53,992 nucleotides of DNA from Candidatus Cloacimonadota bacterium (GTDB lineage: Bacteria > Muiribacteriota > UBA6191): NCBI GenBank assembly GCA_002402105.1, contig NVVD01000004.1:155540-209531 (forward strand), written 5' to 3'. The position numbers and the translations under genes are program-made. Under the pieces are notes generated by a model that saw only the letters and a program-made list of their open reading frames with translations, had not been told where the DNA came from and ran no database searches. Positions 6,689 to 13,751 of this stretch are shown here, piece by piece. The number at the start of each line of letters is the position of its first letter. Position 1 is the stretch's first letter.

Positions 6689-8492
6689 AGAAGAAATCAT
6701 TATAGGAATAGACTTAGGTACAACAAATACTTTAGTTGCATGTTATGAAGGGCAAATTCCTTGTGTAATTCAAGAAAACGAGAGTCGAATGATTCCGTCT
6801 ATTGTTACTTATACAGGTGATGAAATTTTTGTTGGTGATAAAGCAAAACAAAATTTTTCAAAATATCCAGAGACCACATTTTTTTCAGCTAAAAGATTTT
6901 TTGGAAAGACTTTTGCAGAACTAGAAGAAAACTTGAAAAAAATGCCCTTCAAGGTGACTGGAGATGATAAATCATTAAAGTTTGTAACTCCAAATAAAAA
7001 TTTATCTCCATTTGAAATTTCGATTGAAGTATTAAAAGAAGCAAAAAATAGAGCTCAAAGAGTATTAAATGATAATACGATAAAAAAAGCTGTGATTACT
7101 GTTCCAGCATACTTTGATGATGGACAAAGAAATGAAACTAAAACAGCAGCAATGGCTGCTGGCTTAGAAGTTTTAAGGATAATCAACGAACCAACAGCAG
7201 CAGCTTTAGCTTATGGTTTAGACTTTAAAAAAGAAGGAAAAATAGCCGTTTACGATTTAGGCGGAGGAACTTTTGATATTTCTATCTTAGATTTAAAAGA
7301 TGGTGTATTTAGGGTTTTATCTACTAATGGAGATACTTTTTTAGGTGGAGATGATTTTGATACTGCTATTGTTGACTATTTGTTAGAAGGCGTAGATGAA
7401 AAAAGGCCCGAAGTATTAATAGCTTTAAAATATGCAGCCGAAGAAATAAAAATCAGGCTATCTGAAAAAGATTCTGTGCCCGTTAAAATAGACCTTCTGG
7501 ATGAAGACTTTTACATTGATAAAATCATTACAAGAGATCTTTTTGAGTCATTGATTCAAAAAAAAGTTAAGCAAACAATTAGAGCTTCTAAAAAAGCACT
7601 TAAAGATGCTCAACTTGAAGTTGGAGATATTAGCGAAGTTGTATTAGTGGGTGGTTCATCTCGTATACCATTGGTTAGATCAATGGTCGGAGAGTTTTTT
7701 GACAAACAACCTTTCATTGGCTTAAATCCGGATGAAGTCGTAGCACTTGGTGCTGCTACTCAAGCTCGTATTATTTCTGGCAAAGAAAGAGACTTGTTGT
7801 TACTTGATGTTATTCCATTATCAATAGGCCTTGAGACACTGGGTGGAGCGGTAACTAAAGTTCTACTAAGAAATACAACGATTCCAGCAAGTGTTACTGA
7901 GGAATTTACAACATCTGTTGACGATCAAACAGGTATTAATCTAAACGTATATCAAGGTGAGAGAGAGCTTATTGAAGACTGTCGGCCATTAGGTAAATTT
8001 AAATTGAGTGTTCCTCCTATGAAGGCGGGCTATCCTCGTGTAAAAGTTACCTTTCATATTGATGAAAATGGAATGTTAAAAGTTGATGCTTTTGAAGAGA
8101 GATCAGGACAAAAGGCTCAAATTGAAATAAATCCTGTGATTGGTTTATCTCATGCTGAAATGAACAATGTAATTAAAGCTTCGATTGATTGTGCTATGGA
8201 TGACTTTCAATTACGAATGATTGTAGAACTCCGAAATAAAGCTGAGAGAATTATCGTTGCTACCGAAAGAACCTATGATAAGGCTTATCGCTTAATGGAA
8301 AAGTCTGACGTTGATGAAATTAAAGTATGGGTAAAAAAAGCAAAAGATGCTTTAAAAAGACATGAAAAAGATCAGGCAATACTAGAGAAAGTAGTAAATA
8401 CTTTAGGTGATTTAACCTTACCTTTAGCAGACTTATTATTTAGTGATGCAACAAAACAGGCTTTAGTAGGAAAAGAAACTACAGCTATATAA
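6681..8492 (+). CDS. hscA: HscA, specialised Hsp70 chaperone for IscU
   Basis: 603 residues, close to E. coli HscA (616). The Hsp70 nucleotide-binding domain is marked by [13 protein letters not shown] near the start, [22 protein letters not shown] and a [11 protein letters not shown] motif; the substrate-binding domain follows from about residue 385. It recognises the LPPVK peptide of IscU and drives cluster release with HscB. Identity as HscA rather than DnaK rests on its place between hscB and fdx and its length. Confidence 0.95.
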   Translation: MSKEEIIIGIDLGTTNTLVACYEGQIPCVIQENESRMIPSIVTYTGDEIFVGDKAKQNFSKYPETTFFSAKRFFGKTFAELEENLKKMPFKVTGDDKSLKFVTPNKNLSPFEISIEVLKEAKNRAQRVLNDNTIKKAVITVPAYFDDGQRNETKTAAMAAGLEVLRIINEPTAAALAYGLDFKKEGKIAVYDLGGGTFDISILDLKDGVFRVLSTNGDTFLGGDDFDTAIVDYLLEGVDEKRPEVLIALKYAAEEIKIRLSEKDSVPVKIDLLDEDFYIDKIITRDLFESLIQKKVKQTIRASKKALKDAQLEVGDISEVVLVGGSSRIPLVRSMVGEFFDKQPFIGLNPDEVVALGAATQARIISGKERDLLLLDVIPLSIGLETLGGAVTKVLLRNTTIPASVTEEFTTSVDDQTGINLNVYQGERELIEDCRPLGKFKLSVPPMKAGYPRVKVTFHIDENGMLKVDAFEERSGQKAQIEINPVIGLSHAEMNNVIKASIDCAMDDFQLRMIVELRNKAERIIVATERTYDKAYRLMEKSDVDEIKVWVKKAKDALKRHEKDQAILEKVVNTLGDLTLPLADLLFSDATKQALVGKETTAI

Positions 8493-8502
8493 AAGGAACA
8501 AA

Positions 8503-8805
8503 ATGCCTACAGTATATTTTGAAGAAGAAGATAAAACTATAGAAGTTGCAGATGGTGTAAGTATATTAGATGCTTGTAATGAAATAGGTATACATTTAGA
8601 TCATGCTTGTGGAGGAGTCTGTGCTTGCTCTACATGTCATGTTTGGGTCAATAAAGGTTTTGACAACTTATCAGAACTAGAAGAAGATGAAGAAGACCGT
8701 TTAGATGGGGCTCAAAACGTAACAATGAAATCTCGATTAGGATGTCAGGCTTTAATCCACGGAGATATTTCTGTTAAGTTGCCAAACCAAAAGGGCTTAC
8801 ATTAA
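8503..8805 (+). CDS. fdx: [2Fe-2S] ferredoxin of the isc operon
   Basis: 100 residues with the adrenodoxin-type ligand pattern: Cys36, Cys42, Cys45 in DHACGGVCACSTCH, and Cys81 in LGCQA. It supplies electrons during cluster formation on IscU. An AAAAGGAA site precedes the start, 10 bp after hscA. Confidence 0.95.
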   Translation: MPTVYFEEEDKTIEVADGVSILDACNEIGIHLDHACGGVCACSTCHVWVNKGFDNLSELEEDEEDRLDGAQNVTMKSRLGCQALIHGDISVKLPNQKGLH

Positions 8806-8835
8806 AATTGCATAACTAAAAAGGACTTAATTATA

Positions 8836-9039
8836 ATGCTAGACTGGAAAAACATAGAAGATATTGCAATAGAACTTTATGAGGGTGATCCAAGTTTTAA
8901 TCCCTTAACAATTAGATTTACAGATCTTAGAGATAGAGTCTTAAATATAGAAAGTTTCATAGGAAAACAAGACGATTGTAATGAAGGTCGCTTAGAAGCG
9001 ATTCAAATGGCTTGGTTAGAAGAATTTCAATTACAATGA
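8836..9039 (+). CDS. iscX: IscX (YfhJ) small acidic Fe-S assembly protein
   Basis: 67 residues. The conserved IscX features are present: an N-terminal LDW, an acidic helix with TIRFTDL and a C-terminal NEGRLEAIQMAWLEE. IscX binds IscS and iron and tunes desulfurase activity. It closes the isc operon; no intrinsic terminator follows. Confidence 0.93.
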   Translation: MLDWKNIEDIAIELYEGDPSFNPLTIRFTDLRDRVLNIESFIGKQDDCNEGRLEAIQMAWLEEFQLQ

Positions 9040-9092
9040 CAAATAACCTTATAGTATGATAAATTTAGGCATATATCTTTAAGGAGATGGCT

Positions 9093-9289
9093 ATGTCTGA
9101 AAATAAATATTCTATATTAGGTATTAATTTAAGTTCCGTTAGAAATTTAATGGAGCTTAAAGTCATCAAGGTCATGAATGAAGTTTTACCTTTATACCCA
9201 CAACATGATCAATTGTAAAGCCATAGAAGATGTGGCAAATAAACCAAGACATTCCAAATGATAAGCTGATTTATGTTATCTACTTCTAA
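9093..9289 (+). pseudogene. Frameshifted small gene, possibly ComFB-like
   Basis: A strong AAGGAG site (9081-9086) precedes ATG 9093, which opens a 41-codon frame ending at TAA 9216-9218. From 9208 the next frame reads INCKAIEDVANK and from 9242 the third reads NQDIPNDKLIYVIYF to TAA 9287-9289. Joined, the three pieces give a small protein with an N-terminal SSVRNLMELKV helix, a cysteine near the middle and a final IP-x-K-IYV strand, which resembles the ComFB (late competence development) family. Two successive one-base shifts would explain the break; A-runs make sequencing error possible. The family call is tentative because the usual C-x-C-x2-C is not intact. The 3' part overlaps the start of the channel gene. 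Confidence 0.4.
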
Positions 9290-10694
9290 GCCTAAAAAAT
9301 ATCCAAAAATTAAGTGGTTATTACAAAATAATTATTTTTCATCATTTATATTATTGGCTGTTATTTTTTCTGTTGCTTCAATATTGATCGAAGTTTTTGT
9401 TGATTTAAATACTTCACTTTCTTTACAATTAAATTTAGCAAATGATGTAATTACATTTGTATTAATTTTTGAACTTATTTTAAGGTGGTTTACATCCCCT
9501 TCAAATAAGATATTTTTACTAAAAAATTGGATAGAAATTTTAGCTGTTTTACCATTGCTTAGAATTTTTCGATTTGGTCGTTTAATTTATGTTTTTAGGC
9601 TTTTGAGACTTTTTTCTTTAGGTACTATTTTACAAAGAAAATTAGGTGCAATTGCAACAGCTCTACAATCTAGGTTTTTAGAGTATGGTTTACTCTTAGG
9701 TTTAATGGGGTTTGCTATATTATTTGGTACCATAGGCTTTGCTCAATTTGAAGCTGGTGCAGGTTTAATGGAACCATCAGAGGCTTTTTGGAAATCTTTA
9801 TTTTCATTGTTTTCTGGTGAGTATGCTGATTATCCACAAACTCTTGGCGGTAAATTTATACTATTTGTTTTACTACTTTTTGAGATGACCTTTTTTGCGA
9901 TGTTGACTGGTACTATATCTGCTGTAATGATTGAAAAAATGAAGGAGACTGGTATGCATAAAATTAAAGATGCATCTGATTTTAAAAACCATATTGTAAT
10001 TTGTGGCTTTAACCCTAAAGTAAATATATTAGTGAGAGAATTTTCTATTGATCCTATTAGAAAAGATTCAGAAATTATTATAATTTCTCCAAAAGCAAAT
10101 ATTGAAAATTTGAGGTCTCAAAATATTAAAACAGATATGGTTATGATTATGCCAGAAGATTATACACATATCGAAGTTTTAAAACGAGCAGGAATAAAAA
10201 CAGCAAGTTTGGCAATTGTTTTATCAGAAGCTGATAATAACCGCTCTACTCATGATATGGATGCACGCACAATTTTGGCTGCTTTAACAATTGAGAGAAT
10301 GAACTCTGCTATTCATACTTGTGCTGAAATTAATCATCCAGAATACATCGATCATTTAAAAATGGGTGGGGTAGATGATATTGTTATTGAGGGTGATGTA
10401 TCGGGTAAACTATTAGCCAGAATGGGTTCATCTCACGGAATTTTACCGTTTTTTGAAGATGTTTTATCTAATCAATCGGGTAATACAATGCACTTTCATG
10501 AAGTTCCTAATGACTTGATAGGCAAGTCTATGGAAGAGGCTCTTCTTTGGTTTTCTAAAAATAAACTAGGAATAGCAGTAGCTGTAAAACCAAAAAATAA
10601 GGAGCTATTGGTAAATCCAGCTGGATACTTTTTTTCAGAAGGAGATAGTGTATTAACAATTATTGATGTTGGGCAAATTCCAAAAGAGTCTTAA
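9273..10694 (+). CDS. Voltage-gated-type ion channel with C-terminal TrkA-N domain
   Basis: 473 residues. Six hydrophobic segments fill residues 20-225; the fourth carries regularly spaced arginines (LLRIFRFGRLIYVFRLLRLF), like an S4 voltage sensor. A Rossmann TrkA-N (RCK) domain begins near residue 239 (HIVICGFNPKVN) and is followed by a TrkA-C-like end. This fits a tetrameric cation channel gated by voltage and cytosolic ligand. The filter is odd: between S5 and S6 residues 181-188 read SGEYADYP instead of T-x-G-Y-G-D, so potassium selectivity cannot be assumed. The ribosome-binding site is weak. It lies 1 bp before the acetyltransferase gene. Confidence 0.8.
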   Translation: MLSTSKPKKYPKIKWLLQNNYFSSFILLAVIFSVASILIEVFVDLNTSLSLQLNLANDVITFVLIFELILRWFTSPSNKIFLLKNWIEILAVLPLLRIFRFGRLIYVFRLLRLFSLGTILQRKLGAIATALQSRFLEYGLLLGLMGFAILFGTIGFAQFEAGAGLMEPSEAFWKSLFSLFSGEYADYPQTLGGKFILFVLLLFEMTFFAMLTGTISAVMIEKMKETGMHKIKDASDFKNHIVICGFNPKVNILVREFSIDPIRKDSEIIIISPKANIENLRSQNIKTDMVMIMPEDYTHIEVLKRAGIKTASLAIVLSEADNNRSTHDMDARTILAALTIERMNSAIHTCAEINHPEYIDHLKMGGVDDIVIEGDVSGKLLARMGSSHGILPFFEDVLSNQSGNTMHFHEVPNDLIGKSMEEALLWFSKNKLGIAVAVKPKNKELLVNPAGYFFSEGDSVLTIIDVGQIPKES

Positions 10695-10695
10695 A

Positions 10696-11256
10696 ATGAA
10701 AACTATAAAAAATGATAGATTTATACTCAAATTATTAGAGCTTGAAAAAGCTCATTTAGTTTGTAACTATTTTTTAAAAAATCAAGAGCATCTAAAAAAG
10801 ACCATGCCTTACTTTGGCTCGACTATGTTTGAAATACCTCATTGGGAGAAAACTTTAAAACAAAACCTAGAGTATTTTAAAAATAAAAAAGCATTACGTT
10901 TATTTATTTTAAACCCTGATGAAACAGAAGTGCTAGGGACAATTAACTTTACTGAATTTAGACGTGGTGTTTATCAAGGCTGCTTTTTAGGTTATGGTAT
11001 TGCAAAAAAACATGAGGGAAAAGGACTCATGACAGAAGCTTTAAATTTAGCAATTAATTATGTGTTTAAAGAGCTAAACTTTCATAAAATTCTGGCAAAT
11101 TACATGCCTTTGAATAAAAAAAGTGGACGTGTTTTACAAAAACTAGGTTTTCATGAAGTCGGCCTTGCTAAACAAGAGTTATTTTTAGATGGACAATGGC
11201 AAGATCATATTGAGACTAGGTTAATTAATGATAATTGGAGTGATGTTATCTCGTAA
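10696..11256 (+). CDS. GNAT-family N-acetyltransferase, RimJ/RimL type
   Basis: 186 residues from ATG 10696, one base after the channel stop; a start at 10663 would overlap the channel gene by 32 bp. The acetyl-CoA site is seen as LGYGIAKKHEGKGLMTEAL, followed by a YVFKELNFHKILANYMPLN strand-helix and SGRVLQKLGFHEVG, all standard for the RimJ/RimL clade that acetylates ribosomal-protein N-termini or small substrates. Which substrate is unknown. Its end overlaps yaaA on the other strand by 11 bp. Confidence 0.85.
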   Translation: MKTIKNDRFILKLLELEKAHLVCNYFLKNQEHLKKTMPYFGSTMFEIPHWEKTLKQNLEYFKNKKALRLFILNPDETEVLGTINFTEFRRGVYQGCFLGYGIAKKHEGKGLMTEALNLAINYVFKELNFHKILANYMPLNKKSGRVLQKLGFHEVGLAKQELFLDGQWQDHIETRLINDNWSDVIS

Positions 11257-11995
11257 AAACAAAATCACTTTCAGAGGATAGGTTTGAATCAAATTTGTAG
11301 TCTCCACTTATAAAATCTTTGAGGTGACTAGGGTCTGAAATTTTTTCTTGTACAATATATCTAGCCATCATTCCTCTAGCTTTTTTAGCAAAAAAACTAA
11401 TAACTTTTAGCTTACCATTTTTAGTATCTTTAAAATGAATATTTATTAATTTTGCTTTTAAGTCTTTTTGTTTGATAGATTTAAAGTATTCATTAGATGC
11501 TAGGTTGATTAAATACTCGCTTTCTTCATTATTGATGGCTTTTGTGATTTTATCTCCCCAAAATTGATAGAGATTATTTGTTTCTTTATGCTTTAAAGAA
11601 ATTCCCATTTCAAGGCGATATGCTTGTATTAAATCAAGTGGTTTTATGAGTCCATAAAGCCCTGATAAAATACGAATACTTGATTGTGAAAAAATTAGAT
11701 CATCATTATTAAGGCTTTGGCTATCAAGACCTATATAAACATCACCTTTAAAGACTTTAATGGCTGTTTTTGCTTGAGGTTCTTCAAAGTTTTTAGAGTA
11801 TTTTTGATATCTTTGATAATTGAGTGTTGCTATTTTTTCACTAACTTTCATTAAGCCTGATATATCTTCAATGCTTTGTTTTTTCATGGTTGTTATAAGT
11901 TGAAGACATTCTTTTTTAAAAATAATCTCACTTTTAATTGAATGAGATGTAATATCAAAATCAAGAGTTTTTGCAGGAGAAAGTACACAAAGCAT
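11246..11995 (-). CDS. yaaA: YaaA, peroxide-stress DNA-binding protein (UPF0246)
   Basis: 249 residues, the usual family length. It begins MLCVLSPAKTLDF and contains QAYRLEMG and FFAKKARGMMARYI, the YaaA hallmarks. In E. coli YaaA is induced by OxyR and lowers free iron to limit Fenton damage. Here the cytochrome c peroxidase gene lies about 0.5 kb away on the opposite strand, which suits a peroxide-defence neighbourhood. Confidence 0.92.
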   Translation of the reverse strand: MLCVLSPAKTLDFDITSHSIKSEIIFKKECLQLITTMKKQSIEDISGLMKVSEKIATLNYQRYQKYSKNFEEPQAKTAIKVFKGDVYIGLDSQSLNNDDLIFSQSSIRILSGLYGLIKPLDLIQAYRLEMGISLKHKETNNLYQFWGDKITKAINNEESEYLINLASNEYFKSIKQKDLKAKLINIHFKDTKNGKLKVISFFAKKARGMMARYIVQEKISDPSHLKDFISGDYKFDSNLSSESDFVFTR

Positions 11996-12029
11996 GATAG
12001 ACCTTTATTATTGTAATTAGATTTAAAAG

Positions 12030-12389
12030 CTAAGTATCCATATCTTTATCTAAAAAATCAACTAAGTTTTTTATATCTTTGAACTTGGATATTTCTTTAG
12101 GGCCTATAAGTAATTGAGTTTGACCTTTACTCTCTTTCCAAATAGCTGGAAAAGGGCCCTGTTTCATACAATCCATTAAGTTTTGATCTTTATGATAAAA
12201 AAAGATTTGGTTGGGATGATTTTTTCTAAATGAATTTAAAGATTCTTTTTCATGAATTGCCCCATGTGTGAGCACGCATAAATTACAACTATATGTTGAT
12301 GGTGATAATATTTTGTGTAAAAGGTCTACTTTTTCAGTAAGCCAACCAGTATTTGCATTGTATACAAAATGGTATTTATCTAAAGTCAT
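12030..12389 (-). CDS. Conserved hypothetical protein with YNA-x2-G and CNLC motifs
   Basis: 119 residues. The N-terminus reads YHFVYNANTGW followed by HKILSPSTYSCNLCVLTHG, a pattern I recognise from a widespread small uncharacterised family. The paired cysteines (C-x2-C) suggest thiol or metal chemistry, but no activity is known to me. There is no signal peptide. It is upstream of yaaA on the same strand with a 34-bp gap, so the two may be cotranscribed. AGGAGAAAAT precedes the start. A 6-4-6 palindrome (12420-12435) lies upstream. Confidence 0.6.
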   Translation of the reverse strand: MTLDKYHFVYNANTGWLTEKVDLLHKILSPSTYSCNLCVLTHGAIHEKESLNSFRKNHPNQIFFYHKDQNLMDCMKQGPFPAIWKESKGQTQLLIGPKEISKFKDIKNLVDFLDKDMDT

Positions 12390-12419
12390 TATTTTCTCCT
12401 ATTATTTCAAATAGTCAAT

Positions 12420-12435
12420 AGATAATGATTTATCT
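12420..12435. promoter_or_regulatory. Fur-like dyad AGATAATGATTTATCT
   Basis: Perfect six-base arms AGATAA and TTATCT flank TGAT, 31 bp upstream of the minus-strand gene at 12030-12389. The sequence resembles a Fur box (GATAATGATTATC) with one extra base, so binding by a Fur-family protein is only a possibility. Confidence 0.3.
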
Positions 12436-12453
12436 TACAGAATTAACTTTTAA

Positions 12454-12482
12454 TTGACAAAAAAAACTGAAAGATTTATCCT
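12454..12482 (+). promoter_or_regulatory. Sigma-70 promoter of the cytochrome c peroxidase gene
   Basis: A consensus -35 TTGACA (12454-12459) is followed after 17 bp by TATCCT (12477-12482). Transcription would begin near 12489, inside the 17-bp palindrome at 12486-12502, about 35 bp before the start codon. Confidence 0.6.
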
Positions 12483-12485
12483 AAA

Positions 12486-12502
12486 GTTAGAATTATTCTA
12501 AC
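12486..12502. promoter_or_regulatory. PerR/Fur-type 7-1-7 box GTTAGAATTATTCTAAC
   Basis: Perfect 8-1-8 palindrome whose inner 15 bases, TTAGAATTATTCTAA, differ from the PerR consensus TTATAATNATTATAA at one position per half. It covers the predicted transcription start of the peroxidase gene, as expected for a repressor site. Regulation by a PerR-like peroxide sensor is inferred; no fur/perR gene is in the window. Confidence 0.6.
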
Positions 12503-12523
12503 AATTTAATCTAGGGAGTTAAA

Positions 12524-13537
12524 ATGAAACTTTTACTATTCTTATCAATTTTAATTATAAGCCAAATACATTCAGATGAGCTAATGACTCAATCACAAGC
12601 AATATTTAAAGCTATTCCGAGTAGTTATAAAGCTTTAAATGATTTAATAGATAATCCAAATAATAGATTAAGTAAAGATAAGTTAAAGCTTGGTAAAATG
12701 TTATTTTTTGAGCCACGTATATCTAAAAGTGGTCTTATTAGTTGTGCAACTTGTCATAACTTAAGTTTAGGAGGAGTGGATGGCTTAAGTACAGCGGTGG
12801 GACATAAATGGACTAAAAACCCTCATCATATTAATTCGCCAACAGTTTATAATGCAGTATTACATAAAATGCAATTTTGGGATGGACGTAGCAAAGATTT
12901 AGAAGATCAAGCAAAAGGGCCAATTGAAGCAGGTCCTGAAATGGCAGCTCCAAAAGAGTTAGTTGTGAAGCGTTTAAAAAGTATGCCTGAATATGTAGCT
13001 TTATTTAAAAAAGCTTTCCCAAAAAAACCAAGTATTGATTTTACAAATACAGCTAATGCAATTGCTGCTTTTGAGAGAACATTGGTTACGCCATCAAAAT
13101 TTGATGATTATTTAAGGGGTGATGATAGTGCTTTAAATAAGCAAGAAAAACTAGGTCTTAAAAAGTTTATGGCAAAAGGCTGTGCAAGTTGTCACAATGG
13201 AGTTGGAATTGGTGGCTCAATGAAACAACTATTTCCAATTGTTAAACCTTATAAGTATGCTCATATTGGTGACTTTAATGATGGTAAACCTGGTATGGTT
13301 AAAGTTCCTGGGCTAAGAAATATCGCTTTAACAGGCCCATATTTTCATAATGGGGCAGTTTGGTCACTCAAAGAAGCAGTATTTATCATGGGTGAAACTC
13401 AATTGGGTACAACTTTATCTAAAGAAGATGTTTCAGATATCGTAGTATTTTTAAAGTCTTTAACTGGTGATATGCCAAAAATTACTTTACCAAAGTTGCC
13501 TAGATATACAAACATGACCCCTAAGCCAGAGTTATAA
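12524..13537 (+). CDS. Periplasmic di-haem cytochrome c peroxidase (CcpA/MauG family)
   Basis: 337 residues. A signal peptide (MKLLLFLSILIISQIHS) is followed by two haem c attachment sites, CATCH (Cys74-Cys77-His78) and CASCH (Cys220-Cys223-His224), spaced as in bacterial di-haem peroxidases. These reduce hydrogen peroxide to water with electrons from small c-type cytochromes or quinol pools. The GPEM motif near 137-140 sits near the expected catalytic Glu. The start follows GGGAG. A consensus promoter with a PerR-like palindrome precedes the gene and a strong terminator follows. Confidence 0.93.
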   Translation: MKLLLFLSILIISQIHSDELMTQSQAIFKAIPSSYKALNDLIDNPNNRLSKDKLKLGKMLFFEPRISKSGLISCATCHNLSLGGVDGLSTAVGHKWTKNPHHINSPTVYNAVLHKMQFWDGRSKDLEDQAKGPIEAGPEMAAPKELVVKRLKSMPEYVALFKKAFPKKPSIDFTNTANAIAAFERTLVTPSKFDDYLRGDDSALNKQEKLGLKKFMAKGCASCHNGVGIGGSMKQLFPIVKPYKYAHIGDFNDGKPGMVKVPGLRNIALTGPYFHNGAVWSLKEAVFIMGETQLGTTLSKEDVSDIVVFLKSLTGDMPKITLPKLPRYTNMTPKPEL

Positions 13538-13578
13538 TATTTTAAAATAGTAAAATTATTAATATTTATTAAAAAGTT

Positions 13579-13612
13579 CCCCTCACAAATTAATTTGTAA
13601 GGGGTTTTTTTT
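13579..13612 (+). terminator. Intrinsic terminator after the cytochrome c peroxidase gene
   Basis: Stem CCCCT-c-ACAAAT paired with ATTTGT-a-AGGGG, followed by eight T (13605-13612). It isolates the peroxidase gene from the downstream lipoprotein gene. Confidence 0.85.
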
Positions 13613-13751
13613 GATTAAAAATTTGTACTCGTTAATTTAATAAATGATTTATTAAAAAGTCTTTGATATACTCCATTTGTTTAAATTAAAGAGTAATAAT
13701 TGGTAGAAGCTTTGTTAAGCGTAGACCTAAGTTTTAAGAAATGGAGATTTC

